A DNA stretch of 64,000 nucleotides from Chamaea fasciata (taxonomy: Eukaryota; Chordata; Aves; Passeriformes; Sylviidae): NCBI GenBank assembly GCA_029207755.1, contig JARCOQ010000008.1, forward strand, positions 27,889,021 through 27,953,020. The letters run 5' to 3'. This document shows positions 49,013 through 60,870 of the stretch, piece by piece. Numbering within the stretch: position 1 is the stretch's first letter; every line of letters starts with the position of its first letter. The notes under the pieces were generated by a model. That model was not told the origin of the DNA. It worked only from the letters and a program-made list of their open reading frames with translations, and ran no database searches. Position numbers and translations under genes: made by a program.

Positions 49013-49805
49013 ACAAGTTTTTTGCCTTAAATGTATCACCTGTTTTGCTAAATATGTCTTAGCATCTGTTTTGCACTAAGATTAGATTACCAGAGACTGG
49101 AATGAATGTCCTCAATTTTGATAATAGACATCCTAATTTTCTACTGACACATCATGTCTATAATACAGCAGCATTGATCCTATCAGTGCTATGGTTATGT
49201 GTTTATCTTTCAAATTACTGTATTTACAGTAAAATTGTGTATGATCTGATTTTGATTATTTTTGCCTCAGCCACCTGTTTTACTTGAAACTGATTTGTAA
49301 CAGCTAGTTACTTTATATAAATAGCTATGGAATGGAGAAATTTCTGATATTTATGGAGGCAAGTTTCCTTCCTATCATTTAAATGCTGATCTCACAACTT
49401 TGACTTGGAGGGAGTGAAAGGGAGAACAACTAAATGAGGTCTGCTGTGTCAGCTACACTTTTTGTTCAGTTCACAGTTCATACCTTTAAGGAAACTGCTG
49501 AATAATGTGGTCCACTAGTGCAGTTACAGTTTACAATTGTTCAACACATTGCTGAATTCTTAATTTCATTGTATAATGGGACTATATATTTCTGAGCCTC
49601 AAGATTCCTAAGGGAACTTGTCTATTCTCTGCCTGTTTTATGTAACTTAAATAAGGCAGTCTTTTTACAACCTTTTTGTATCTAAATTTAGGTAACTGCA
49701 GAGACAGCAATGAATTTCCTTCATTTAATCCTGTAACGGAAATCAGAAAATTTCTTTGTAGAAGTATAAAAGTAATTTAATAAAGCAAATGTTTATCATT
49801 TTCAT
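49013..49805 (+). other. EAF2: EAF2 3' untranslated region
   Basis: AT-rich sequence from the EAF2 stop to just beyond the AATAAA at 49779-49784. A T-rich stretch follows near 49815, as expected of a cleavage site. The exact cleavage base is inferred. No earlier perfect AATAAA was noticed in the UTR. Confidence 0.75.
49779..49784 (+). terminator. EAF2: EAF2 polyadenylation signal AATAAA
   Basis: Canonical AATAAA in TTTAATAAAGC about 770 nt beyond the EAF2 stop, followed within 50 nt by a T/G-rich element. Confidence 0.8.
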
Positions 49806-52800
49806 GCATCAGATCCTGTTTTTACTGGTGAAGAATTCAACTTTCTGCCTGAAGTAGTCATGCCAGTGAAGGGGTCAGGCAAACAAATAGTATCTAATAA
49901 GGGCTCTCTATCCTGTTTACAAACTGAAATGTTTGTTGCTTTTGTTACACTGAGGTGACCTTTAGTAAGAGTTTGCCAAAAGTTTTTGGTGGTGCAACTG
50001 AATGTTTATTACAGATCACATCCAAATGCCAGTGGAAAGTAATACAGTATTAGACAAGAAAAGGTCTTAATTTTTCTGCATTTGAAATTATATTTCAAGA
50101 CCTGAGGATCAGAGTCCAAATTTCAACCGTGCTATTCACTACTTAAGAGTTTTGTAACAGTAGAAAATGTCTGTAGGGTGAGTTCTGACAAGATAAATCT
50201 GCTCAGTCTTGCACAGAAGTCTCCTTTTCTGGATTGCAGTGATTGGGTCACAGCTCTGTGTGTAAACTGTGAGGATTGAATCCCATACGTCAGCCTGAAT
50301 GCGCAGACATGGAAAAAACTGCACACTCGGTAAATGTATACAATAGATGGTACTGGAGGAGCTTATTCTCTGAACTCTGCTCTATCAGCCCACTGAAATA
50401 TGGGGAATTAAATGAAATATGGGAAATGCTGCTTTCCAATGCTTCCATACCTTGTGCTCTGCACCAGGTCACAGCTCATTAATCTTCTGGCTTTCTAAAG
50501 TTGGTATCATAAGAAGCCAAATGTTCTTGTGTTTGTACTCAAAGGAAAAAACTCAAGTTCATATCCATGGGCGAGCAGGTGTTAGAAAAGGGTTGATGCA
50601 AAACCTTGAGAAAGGATGCTATGTAATAACTCCTGTAAGGCATTTGAAACTCTTGAGGGAAAGCAGATTGAGGTTTCTTGTAGATCCTAGCTGTTGGTGT
50701 GGGAACTCTAGCAGAGTACCTGGCTCTTGGCTGCTGATAAAGTCAGCTAGGGCAGTGTGAGGAGCTGAGATGTTGCTCCTTAGCACTAAGGAGCCAGCCC
50801 TGTGTGCTAAATAAAGGGCTCTATGGTAATGCAGTGTCTTTAGCTGAAATGTCTTCTCTTTGCCTTCCCTCTGTCCCCAGTGGTTCATTTGCATAAAAAC
50901 TTCCCTTGGGATGATTCCAAATCCTAATTCTAACCAGAATGCTTCTGTTTTTCCTGGATAACAGGACATTCAGGGTGTACAGAGTGAGCGGATGTGTGGA
51001 AGCACTGACCAGGCCACAAGTTAAATCACGCAGAGCACGTGTATTCATGGATTATGATCACTCCTTCAGTGATAAAACTCTTGAGTGCTGTCTGTATATA
51101 ACTGTGCTCACATGTATACAGATGCTTAAATATAGCTCAGGGAGTAAAGCAGATTTCCAGGTTCCTTGGTCTCAGGACTGTAACTAAGCCTGGGCTATCT
51201 TTAGGATTTGATCTTTGGGTGGAAAGCTTTCTAGGAAGGGAAGGATGTTATTGAAGCTTTTGTATAGTATGTAGTACAGAGTTGTTAGTGGCCAGTCCAC
51301 ATTTTTTGAAATGCACAATTGTGACAATTCAGGAAAGCTTCCCATTAAGTAACATGACCAGAGATAAGATTCTTTAACAGTTCTTGGAGAGATAAGGGGG
51401 AAAAGATAACAAACATGTAAATGCATTAAAGAATAAAGCTCTGCATGCCATTTCTAGCCCAAACATATGTGATTGGCTCCCCCCTTATCCATGTACCTGT
51501 CAAACATCAGCAGGTGAGCTAAGGAGCTTGTTCAGTCTCTTCTCACGCAGAGGACTTGGCAAGGGTCTCATTTCTGACTTGCAGGGGGCATTTCCTCCCC
51601 TAAGGCTGGGGTGGTGTTCCCCCCAGCAGTGCTGAGCCCCCATATCTCCTACTGCAGGTTGTTCCCAAATGGCACAAGTGAGAAGGGATTGCATTGAGAT
51701 TTTAAAGCTATTTTCTTTATTTGGACCCTGATTTGAAAATTCTATTCTTTTCCCTTAAAACTGGTTCTATTAATGTGATATCAATTCAACTAGAAAGTAA
51801 TAAAATCAGTAACACCTGTAAGTTTCATGACCACTGTTCCTACAACCTCTGAGTACCTCTTTCAAAATTACTTAAATATATCTGGCTCTATCTTAGATAA
51901 TTTCTTTCAGATACTCTGTCTTTACATTCAGAGATTTAAAGCATTTGTGTGTATCTCTAAGCAGCAGACACATTTGAATAATATTTTGAGACATTATATA
52001 TTTTTCTGTTACATTATAATGAAGCTATTGTGTATGTTTTGGATTTGAAGAACAGCTGCTTATCACTTATATTGATAAATCAAATATACCTTCCCAATGC
52101 AGCTGAAAACTTGAGAATTTTTAGTCTTCAGTACTCAGGAGCACTGCAGCCACAGTTCACCTGCCCCTTCTCTCTGCATGGCACCTGATACAAGCACAAT
52201 TTGTCTGGTAACTACTTCAAGGTTGCAGTATTCAACCCCCATTAATCCCTGAAATAGGGATTATGTGTGTTTACCAGTTGTACCAACCTTGCCTGGCAGA
52301 TTCCAATGTTTTTAAGAACTCTGTCCTACTCTTGTTTTTTATGAATCCTGTCCTGGGGCATGTGGAGAAGCTGGGGCCATCTCTTCAGGGTAGCTCTGGC
52401 ACCACTGTATTCCACGATAAACACTGGGATTGCCATATACTTGGGGTTTTCTGAAGCAGGGTATAATAATTTTTCAGATTAAAGGACTTTACTAAGTCAC
52501 TTCTGTGCTAACAGACGGTGCATCACCTTAAGAATAGAACCACAGTATTTTTAAGAAGAATTATTTGTTGGGTCTTTCTTGACTGATTTCTGGGGAACCA
52601 AATATGAAAACAGACCATCTCAGATAACAATTTGATTTGGTACTCAAGACGTTGATCCACAAAAATCATATAATTTCTGGCCAACACTTTTTATTTTCTT
52701 TAGAATTTCTACAGGAAGGTTTCTGAGCACAGCCAAGCAGATAGTTGAATCCTCCTTAAACAGAAGAGATGAGGATGCATAAACTGGACAGAAATGAAGA

Positions 52801-55800
52801 AGCTCAGAGGAAGAAAGAGAAGATAATTTGGGTCATGATGGTTGCTCGGCTGATTGCTTGCAGTACATGTGAATTCCTTCTCTCACCACTTTTTGAGGTC
52901 ATTCAGCCAACCACATAAGGTGCTGAGGACAGTCCTGATACATATGGGTTTCAGACAAGCTTTTTGAGGACATGTACAAAGAGGGATGAGGAAAAAGAGT
53001 TTTGAATATTGTTAAAATATATATTCCTGCTGCTTTGATGAAATGTAGGGGAAATGCAATAAGAAGGTGAAGATGTGCTGAAATGAGGAGAAAAAAAGTG
53101 AGAAATGATAATGTCTTTCACAGTTTAGACCTCAAATATAAGTAGTCATCCACATCTGAGGGAGTATAGAAAGGCTTCTGTGTCTCAGCTATTACTCTGC
53201 CCAGTTCAATTAAACTAAAGTAACAGCTTTTCGTGGTTGTTAACTGGTTAGCAGTAGCATCCCAAGGCAGCAGCTTGTTGCTTACCAGATATATGCACAG
53301 GAGTGGGCTGAAATAATAGAAGTCTCTAAAGCATCTGTTAGTGTGGGGTTTATTTCCCACTTGCAGATTCTCATAATGGAGAAAAGCTTCTGAAGGGCAG
53401 ACTCAGAGCTCAAGGCTTGTGTTGGCATGGAGAACTACTCAGCTCCAAAGCAGAAATCCCAACTTCATAAAGGGTTTGTGTAAAACCAGTGCCACATCTG
53501 CTGGGAACAGCAAGGGATTGGGCTTGGGCTCTAGTTGTTTCTGCGGTTTTCTGAATCCATAGAAGAAATGAGTATGTTCTCAGATTTTCCTTCTCTCAAA
53601 AGCAAATCCCTCTGCTGTGGTGAGGAAGGAATGGAGGTTAGAGGCAAAGATGAAGGAGCCTTTCATTCAACAGAGAAGGCTTTGTTGATGTACAACACAT
53701 ACCTGGTGAATTAGCTGCTGAGACCTCTCTTGACTCGCTTTGAACAGGGGCCCTTGTTATAGAACCTGTTCTCCATCTCTCATCTCCCATGCGCTGAGCA
53801 GCTTGGCTTGTTCTCGTAAGTGCTTACGCATGACAGAGGATTACTTGCTCTGTCTAAGAGATGAGGCCTTCTTCATGCTGTTATTTAAAGTTTAAAGAAA
53901 AGTGGAGTGTCTTAAAAAGGTAATTAAAGAAGACCCAACAGCAACCTAAACTCTTCTTTAATATCTTTAGTTTCACTTCCACATGCTGTGTATCTTGTTC
54001 TACCAGTTTCAGTGCTCTTGCAAAACAGTTGCACAATGGCTTCCTTTTAGCAACCAGCAGAATTAAACTTGAGCTCACCTAATTGGATGTACCTTTTGTA
54101 AGATGTGCTGAATTTCCAATAAACTCTGCAGACCCCCTTTTTCCTTGTGCCTTTTCATTGCTACAACTTTTGGAATAAATACTCATGGACATCCTCATAT
54201 ACAGCTCCCAGGGAGACATGGGTTGCAGCATGAAAATACCAACTCATCCCTTATCCAATTACCTTTTTTACACCTGACTCTCTGCACATTGGCAATTTAT
54301 GAAAAGATTTAGGCTTTTACCAGAGTTTTGATCCAAGTGTTTATAGTAGTATTAAAAAATCTGCCACTGTGAAGTGTTCCTAAAACTAAGGCTATTTTAA
54401 AGGCCAGTGTCTGACTGAGATTCCTCCGTCAAATAAAATCATGTTTGTGCCAGTTCACTCCAATGAGGGCACAACAAACTATTTTGGAATTATCTGTCCT
54501 TCAGTGATTCTGCTGGAAATGTTTATGTGCCTTATGATCCTCTCCCACCACAGTGTGGAATAATTTCCATGCTGCATGATGACCAGGGCTTTTGGTTTTT
54601 TTTCTAGTTTCTTTTATTTTTTTTTTTCCCCATGTGTGAAAGCTGACATTTAGCTGACATTTTATAGCTGCTTTTTTTTTAGAAATGCTGGTCATCAAAA
54701 ATGTTTGCCAAAATGTGACCTGAATGCAGGTGGGGAAAACTCCATGCAGATTATCAGCTACACTTGTGTTACTCCCTTATTTGAGCTCTTTCACCCCTTA
54801 CAAGCCAGACTTTGCCCAGCAGCCTTTGCCAACATGGTGTTTGTCAAGGACAGTGATGATCAGTGGCTGTGGTTATGTTTAACTGAGGATGCAAGACCGT
54901 TAAGCTGTTTAAGAAGTTCTTTCCACAATGACTACGTTTTAGAAAGTACCACCTGGAAGGAGTGTGCTGAGCTTAGTGGGGACTTTTTATCCCCATTAAT
55001 TTGTAAAACAAACTGACTACTAAAAGATTAGAACCCATCCCTGCCTTTGTACTTTCCATTTGACTCCCTCCTAGTGATGAAACAACAGCTACTCACAGGT
55101 GAATAACTGAGGGCCCCAAGAGAGAAACTTGTTAAAATTTTAATAATGTGTCGCCCATATTTATAATTCTGTAGAGCTGAGCTGAGTGAGCCAAAGAATC
55201 TACCATGTTACATCAGAGCCTTCGATCCAAATCACCTCCACTGTGGAAAGAGTACATGCTCATGCTGCACAAATCTCTCTAAACTCAACAAAAATATGTG
55301 TGAGATTGTCTGTGCTGTACAGGAGAACAATTGCTGCCAGGTAACTTCAGCTGCTCTTCAGTGGGAGCGGCTCTGTGATGGGAGGCTGACAAACAGCCAG
55401 TGTCCATGGGATGTGTGTGAATGCAATAATGGATTGATCTGACGCTTCCTGGGACTTTGAGAGCAACACCCAGGCAGGTGCATTTGTTGCTGGAAGTGCT
55501 GAGGCTACAAACTGCTCCCTGCTGTGTGGTAGCTGTGAGTCTCCTGGGTCTTATCAGCAGCTCACACCACACAGAGACCTCCTGCCTGACAGAGATGCTC
55601 AGCTGCAAGAGGCTGCCTCACAGCTGTGTTTTCTTCACCTTGTGCTTCTTTGACAAGAAGGATGGGCTGTACAGATGGTAAATTCATTTTCCAAGTTAAA
55701 TGAAAACTGTAATTTCAAGCTTGCTTGCCTTAGCACTTCTCACGGTTTTCCAGTTTACAGGGAGAGTGGCAGGGTGCTCATCAGGGAGGGAAATAGTTTG

Positions 55801-58800
55801 GTCATCCCACAATAAGGTGAGGTGACTGTTCCAGGTAATGCAGTGGCTCAACAGCAGGGATCCTCACTGCTGGACTCTGCTCAGGTGATAGAGCCACACA
55901 ATTTAACCCCCAATCAGCTTGTTGTGGTACTACAGTGTTCCCAGACTGCCACATGTCCAGTTCCAGTGAAATCAGACCACCTGGCCTCACAAGTTTCCTT
56001 TCCACCATGATGGCATGAGCTTCCCTCCTCACTTCTCATGCAAGAGAGTATTTATGCCATGAATCTCTCACTCTGCTCTTCATGTAGATATTCTATATTG
56101 TTCAAGTTGATGCAAGAGTATTTTACATCATTACGTTGTCTCTTCTGACAAAGGAATGGGGCCCAGCCTTCCTAAAAAGGTGCCAGTTTCGAAGCATAAA
56201 GACCATTTTAGAAGGAAGACAAGCCTTGGGAACCACACCAAGTAGCCCTTTTCCCTCTGGGTCTGAGTTAGTCACACATCCAAGCTCACAGTCCTGTCAG
56301 GACATAACCCACCCAGCTGCATGGTCTCCCAGCCTCCAGCACTACTGTCCATGAGGAAAGAAAAATCATAAAGTGTAAATGTTTGAGTCACAAACAAAGG
56401 GTGGGTGAGTAGGATTAGGCGAGGCTATGCTGACTAACCCACCCCAGCAACAGGCAAGTATTGCTCCCAATTTGTCCTGAAGGAAATGGATCTGGCTGTG
56501 TTAAAGTCAAGGTGGTGTTGAAAGGTGCAGAAACATCTTAACTCTGATCCTGGGCCACCCTACCCAAATGATATTCCAGACCTGGATCTGTCTGGACTTA
56601 AACAAAGACATCACAAAATCAGTGATAAAAAGCAAACAAGGAATATATCATTGTTGCTGTTGCATCTGACAGTCAAATCCCTTGAGGCAGAAACAATTGA
56701 TGTGTGGCCCAAAATGACTCATTAGGAGCCGTTTCAAACAATTGGTGTCTTCATATTGAAAAGGCAAGTCCTGATGAAACTGGCAAGGACACAATTTCAG
56801 ATTACTTTATACTCTGCTTTGTAAAGCTGTATGCAGGGTTAATGACAGTTTAGTACTAATTGTGTATCTCTGGCAATTTGCAGAGAGACATTTGTCTGAC
56901 TAAAACCTTGTTCCTGCTTTTAACATTCCTAGTTCTTGAACAACAACTGGAAATTAGAACACTGCTTTCTCAAATTACTTTATCTGGGCTTTCAGGGTAT
57001 GATACAATTAAGTATTTAATTGTGAGGCCCTGTATGGACAGTGTAAAATTTATGTATCCCAAGCCATGGCGCAGCCTCCCCTAGACTAGAGTGTGATGGC
57101 TGTTTTCTGGCAACCAGCAGCGCCAAAATAACTCCTTGGAGTAGCAGGCTGACATGGGGCTGGGAGGAAACGAGATGGTCAGGGCACCTTTAGCAGTAAA
57201 GCAGCTTACCTGTTCAGTCACGCTAACAAACAGATGCAGAAATACAAAACTGTGGCTTCTTATCACCAGCAACACGTGTGAGCAAGGTCTGAGACCTGGC
57301 TGCTTTGAATTTCCAGGAATTAGCTGGTAATGCATTAGCTGTGTTAAGATAAACTCCTGTGTTGGCAAGGCCTGCTGTTAACTCTCCTTTGTGTGTGTGT
57401 GCTGAGATACAGATAACTGAAGAAAAAGCATTTGGTGCTGTAGGTTCTGGTCTCAGCTTCAGCAAGATAAAGACAGCTGTTATGCAGCAGTTGTTCAGTG
57501 AAGGCCACTTGTTCAGTGCAAGGAAGAAATGGTTGATAAATTTCATTTTTCATTTACAATGGCTTTAAATGCCCTTGAGTAGGAACATGGATTTTAAATT
57601 CTGACCATTATTTAAATTATTTGTAGAATCCCAACTGACTTCCATCTGATTAAAATGACAACTTGAATTTACAAATATCCAAGTGACTTTCTTCAGGGCA
57701 GGGAAAAGTAATTTCCAGGAGGATCCAATAAATGCACAATGACATCCACTTATTTTGTTCTCTGCTTATTTTTAATGACTGGTGTGGTTTGGTCTTCTTG
57801 CACTTCACTCTTCTACTGATTATCAGCAGGACCATTCATCCCTATGCACTAGCACAGCTGGACTGTCAGTGGGAAGAGAGCAAAGGCCCTGGGAGCATCC
57901 CTTCTCCTGGAGGTTTTAGTGCCCGGACACGGGTTGAGCTACAGCTACTCCTCAGATTTTTTTTTTTTAAATTAGCAATTAGAGGAGACCCCAGTTGGTA
58001 AATGTGCTTGTATTTCATATGCCTGTAGGTTTCCAAAAGCCTAAACTTGGCATGCTGAATAGTTCAACCTATTTGACCAGACTGACCCCCAACTTTGGTT
58101 TGTACCCTCTCTGGGCAAACCTTTACTTAAGCTTCAGTTCCTCCAGATACAGAGTTTTCCAGGAGCTTGTCTCTTCCCAAAGAGCTATAGTCAAATAAAT
58201 ACTGGTGACATGCATAGGTAACCTTCCTTAAAACTGGTGTTTCAGCACATGGCACTGTGGCATTTGTGTGCGAGACAAGAGATGGTGCTGTTTGGGAATA
58301 GTTTGACTCTCTGGACTTGTGGCTTGCAAGGAAATCTGAAGCTATTTGGTTTGGGGCCTCTTCCCACAATTTTCTCAAATCTGTTATTTCTACATGCCGC
58401 ATGCTTTTCTTTTTTGTCCAGCTACATTTTGCCAAGGAAGGCAGGCCATTTTTCCACAGGCTCAGACTGAGAGTGGACAGAACCTCTGGGGCTTGGGATG
58501 GGAAGCAGCCCCATGAAAGCTGGTACTGATCTTGATCAGAACTCAGAGAGCTCAGAGAGTTTCCCACAGTTTGTCCATGGAGCAGTCCAGAGCAAGACCT
58601 TTTATTAATGGATTTCTTAATGATTTCCTGGGTGCCACGAGATTCTCCAACCAAGACATTGAGAATCGGGCACCTAGAAGAGGACTGCTAGCAACGATAG
58701 AAAAAAGAAAGACAAATAAGAGTGGAGGTTTTTGGAACATGTTTTCCCAGGGGGAACTCTGGCAACAGTTGTACACTCAGATGGCAGCTGCATGTGCCTG

Positions 58801-59239
58801 TGTGCGGTGGGCTCCATTCCCTGCCAGGTCACACTGAGCCATGATGTAAGCTTTGTTACCCTGCTTCTCCCCAATTCCTACTCAAGGACCTTCCCCTGCC
58901 TTGCTCCTCCAGTGGGGATAACAAGCCTTGGCACGCAGGGTCAGGTGCCAGACTCAGGAGTTGCCCGAAGTCTTGTTGTATTTGAAGAATGCCATGTTTT
59001 GGATCTCCAACTCTCTTTTCAAAAGCGCTTTTGATGTTTCAGTCCATCTTGTGATGTTGTTTGACTCTGCTGAGAAATCAGTCCTTGCTGTTGATTTACA
59101 CATCTATGTCTATATATGGGTGAAATGAGAGTAAATCCTGGTGGGAACGATTGCCATGAGATTGCTATGGGTCCCAAGGACTGCCTTTCCAACAGAGGCC
59201 TTGAAAGAAAAACATCTTCAAAAGAAATAGACAGGTAAA
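49806..59239. other. Intergenic stretch downstream of EAF2, nothing coding seen
   Basis: Both strands hold only short unconserved ORFs. I looked for the SLC15A2 transporter motifs expected from mammalian gene order and found none. No repeat family was recognised apart from simple tracts. Confidence 0.5.
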
Positions 59240-59605
59240 ACCCCCGAACTTTAGCCTGGAGAGAAAGTGGGTCCTGGGGGACCTTCTTGCTCTCTGCAAA
59301 CAACCTGACGGGAGGTTCCAACCAGGTGAAGGTTCGCTACTTCTCTCAAGTGACAAGATGAGAGGAAATGGCCTAGCGTTGTGCCAGGGGAGGTTTAGGT
59401 TGGATACTAGAGACAATTTTTTCACTGAAAGGGTGGTCAGGCATTGGAACAGGCTGCTCAGGAAAGTGGTGAAATCACTATCCCTGGAAGTGTTCAAAAG
59501 GCATTTGGATGTGGCATTTTGGGACGTGATTCAGTGGTGCTGGTTTAACAGCTGGACTCGGTGATCTTAGAAGTCTTTTCCAGCCTTAATGGTTCTATGA
59601 TTTTA
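59240..59605 (+). mobile_element. CR1 LINE 3' end, best preserved copy in the window
   Basis: It runs through the CR1 tail in order: CTTGCTCTCTGCAAACAACC, AGGAAATGGCCTAGCGTTGT, CAGGGGAGGTTTAGGTTGGA, AGGGTGGTCAGGCATTGGAA, GACTCGGTGATCTTAGA, ending AATGGTTCTATGATTTTA. It is 5'-truncated, as is usual for CR1. Confidence 0.92.
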
Positions 59606-59829
59606 CTCTGCATTTTTGTTGCTTGTAAGAGGAAAATTTCTCCTGCAATTTCCAAGATCTGCTGCAAGCACCTCATCCCACAGTCACCCTCAGAGAACTC
59701 CTGACAGCCTGAGAGCACAAGGTCGGCATTGAAGCTGTTTTGCAATGGCTCAGCAGCCGTTTAAAGATTTGAAGGTAGTGACGACTGATGAGAGCATCAG
59801 GGAAAGTGCTGAGAGCTGGCTCGGAGCAA

Positions 59830-60870
59830 AGATATACACCCTCCTGGCCGCAGGTCCTGGCACCCGCGGGGGCGCTGGGCTGCTCCCTGCTGGTGCTCCA
59901 GAACTTCTTCAGCAGCAAACGACCGGGTCTCCTCAGGCCTGTGTTAAACCCTGCCCGCTGCAGGCTGCCTGACAAAACCTGGTGTTTCTCTGCCGGGGGA
60001 ACGCCATTCACTCCCGTTCCCGAGCCCCGCGTTCCCGTGGCAGGGGAGCGCAGCTCTGGAGGTTTCTGTCCGGGGCACAGGCCGGGGACAAGCCGCATTC
60101 CCCCGTGTGCCGTAGCTCCGTGCCCCGCAGGTGCGGCGGCGGGGCGGTCATGGCCGAGGGTCCGGCGCCACCTCCTGGGCACGGCTGAGGGGGCACAGCC
60201 CGGCTGGGAAACACCCGCACCGCGGCTGCCAGGGCACATCCGAGGGCAGCCGGTGGCCGAGGAACAACCAGATTCCCTCAGCACGGGGGCCCCGCCGGCC
60301 TGCCAGCAGCTTGGAGGAGAGGCGGGCACTCAGAAAGGCCCTCAGTGATGTTCTGTGCTTTGTATCTCTGCTCCCGTCCCCTTCCACGCTTGGGGACGTG
60401 GGCTTTTGTCCCTTCCACACTGGTGCTTCTCAACCCGCTCAGCTCGGGGCAGAGGGCCCAGCGTGGGCTCAGGTGCTTTGGCAGCTATGGAAGAATGCGC
60501 TGAGGGCCGAGCGCCGGCTCTGGCGTGGGAGGGCTGCGCACGGGGCAGCGTGTGCCATGCAGGCCGCGTGGCCTCGGGAGTCCCTGGCCTTGTTCTGCCC
60601 AGCAGAATGCTAACTGTGAGAACACAGGAAAGATGCACCAATCTCACTGGCGCTGGGAAGCCACAGGAAGGGCGCTTTTCCCGGGCGGAGGTGGAGGGAT
60701 GTGCTGTGCCGGCGCACCGCCCCGTCAGACCCGCGTTGTGAGGGCTGGGCGAGGACCCGGAGCCTGCCCCGAGCGGGAGCCGGAGCCGGCGGCGCTGCAC
60801 TCCCCTGCTCCCTGTTTGCAGGCAGGATTTGGCTTGCGCCAGGCAGGTTAGAGCTCGGGACTGGTGGGAT
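59830..60870. promoter_or_regulatory. GC/CpG-rich island of unknown owner
   Basis: About 1 kb of CpG-rich sequence with many stop-poor ORFs and GC boxes, flanked by AT-balanced DNA. It lies about 10 kb past the EAF2 poly(A) site. By mammalian order it could be the promoter of SLC15A2 or of an unannotated transcript. No coding exon was found. Confidence 0.45.

Noticed and set aside
58127..58654. 175-codon minus-strand ORF
   Set aside because: No domain, no similarity I recognise, and competing open frames on the other strand; a chance ORF is likelier.
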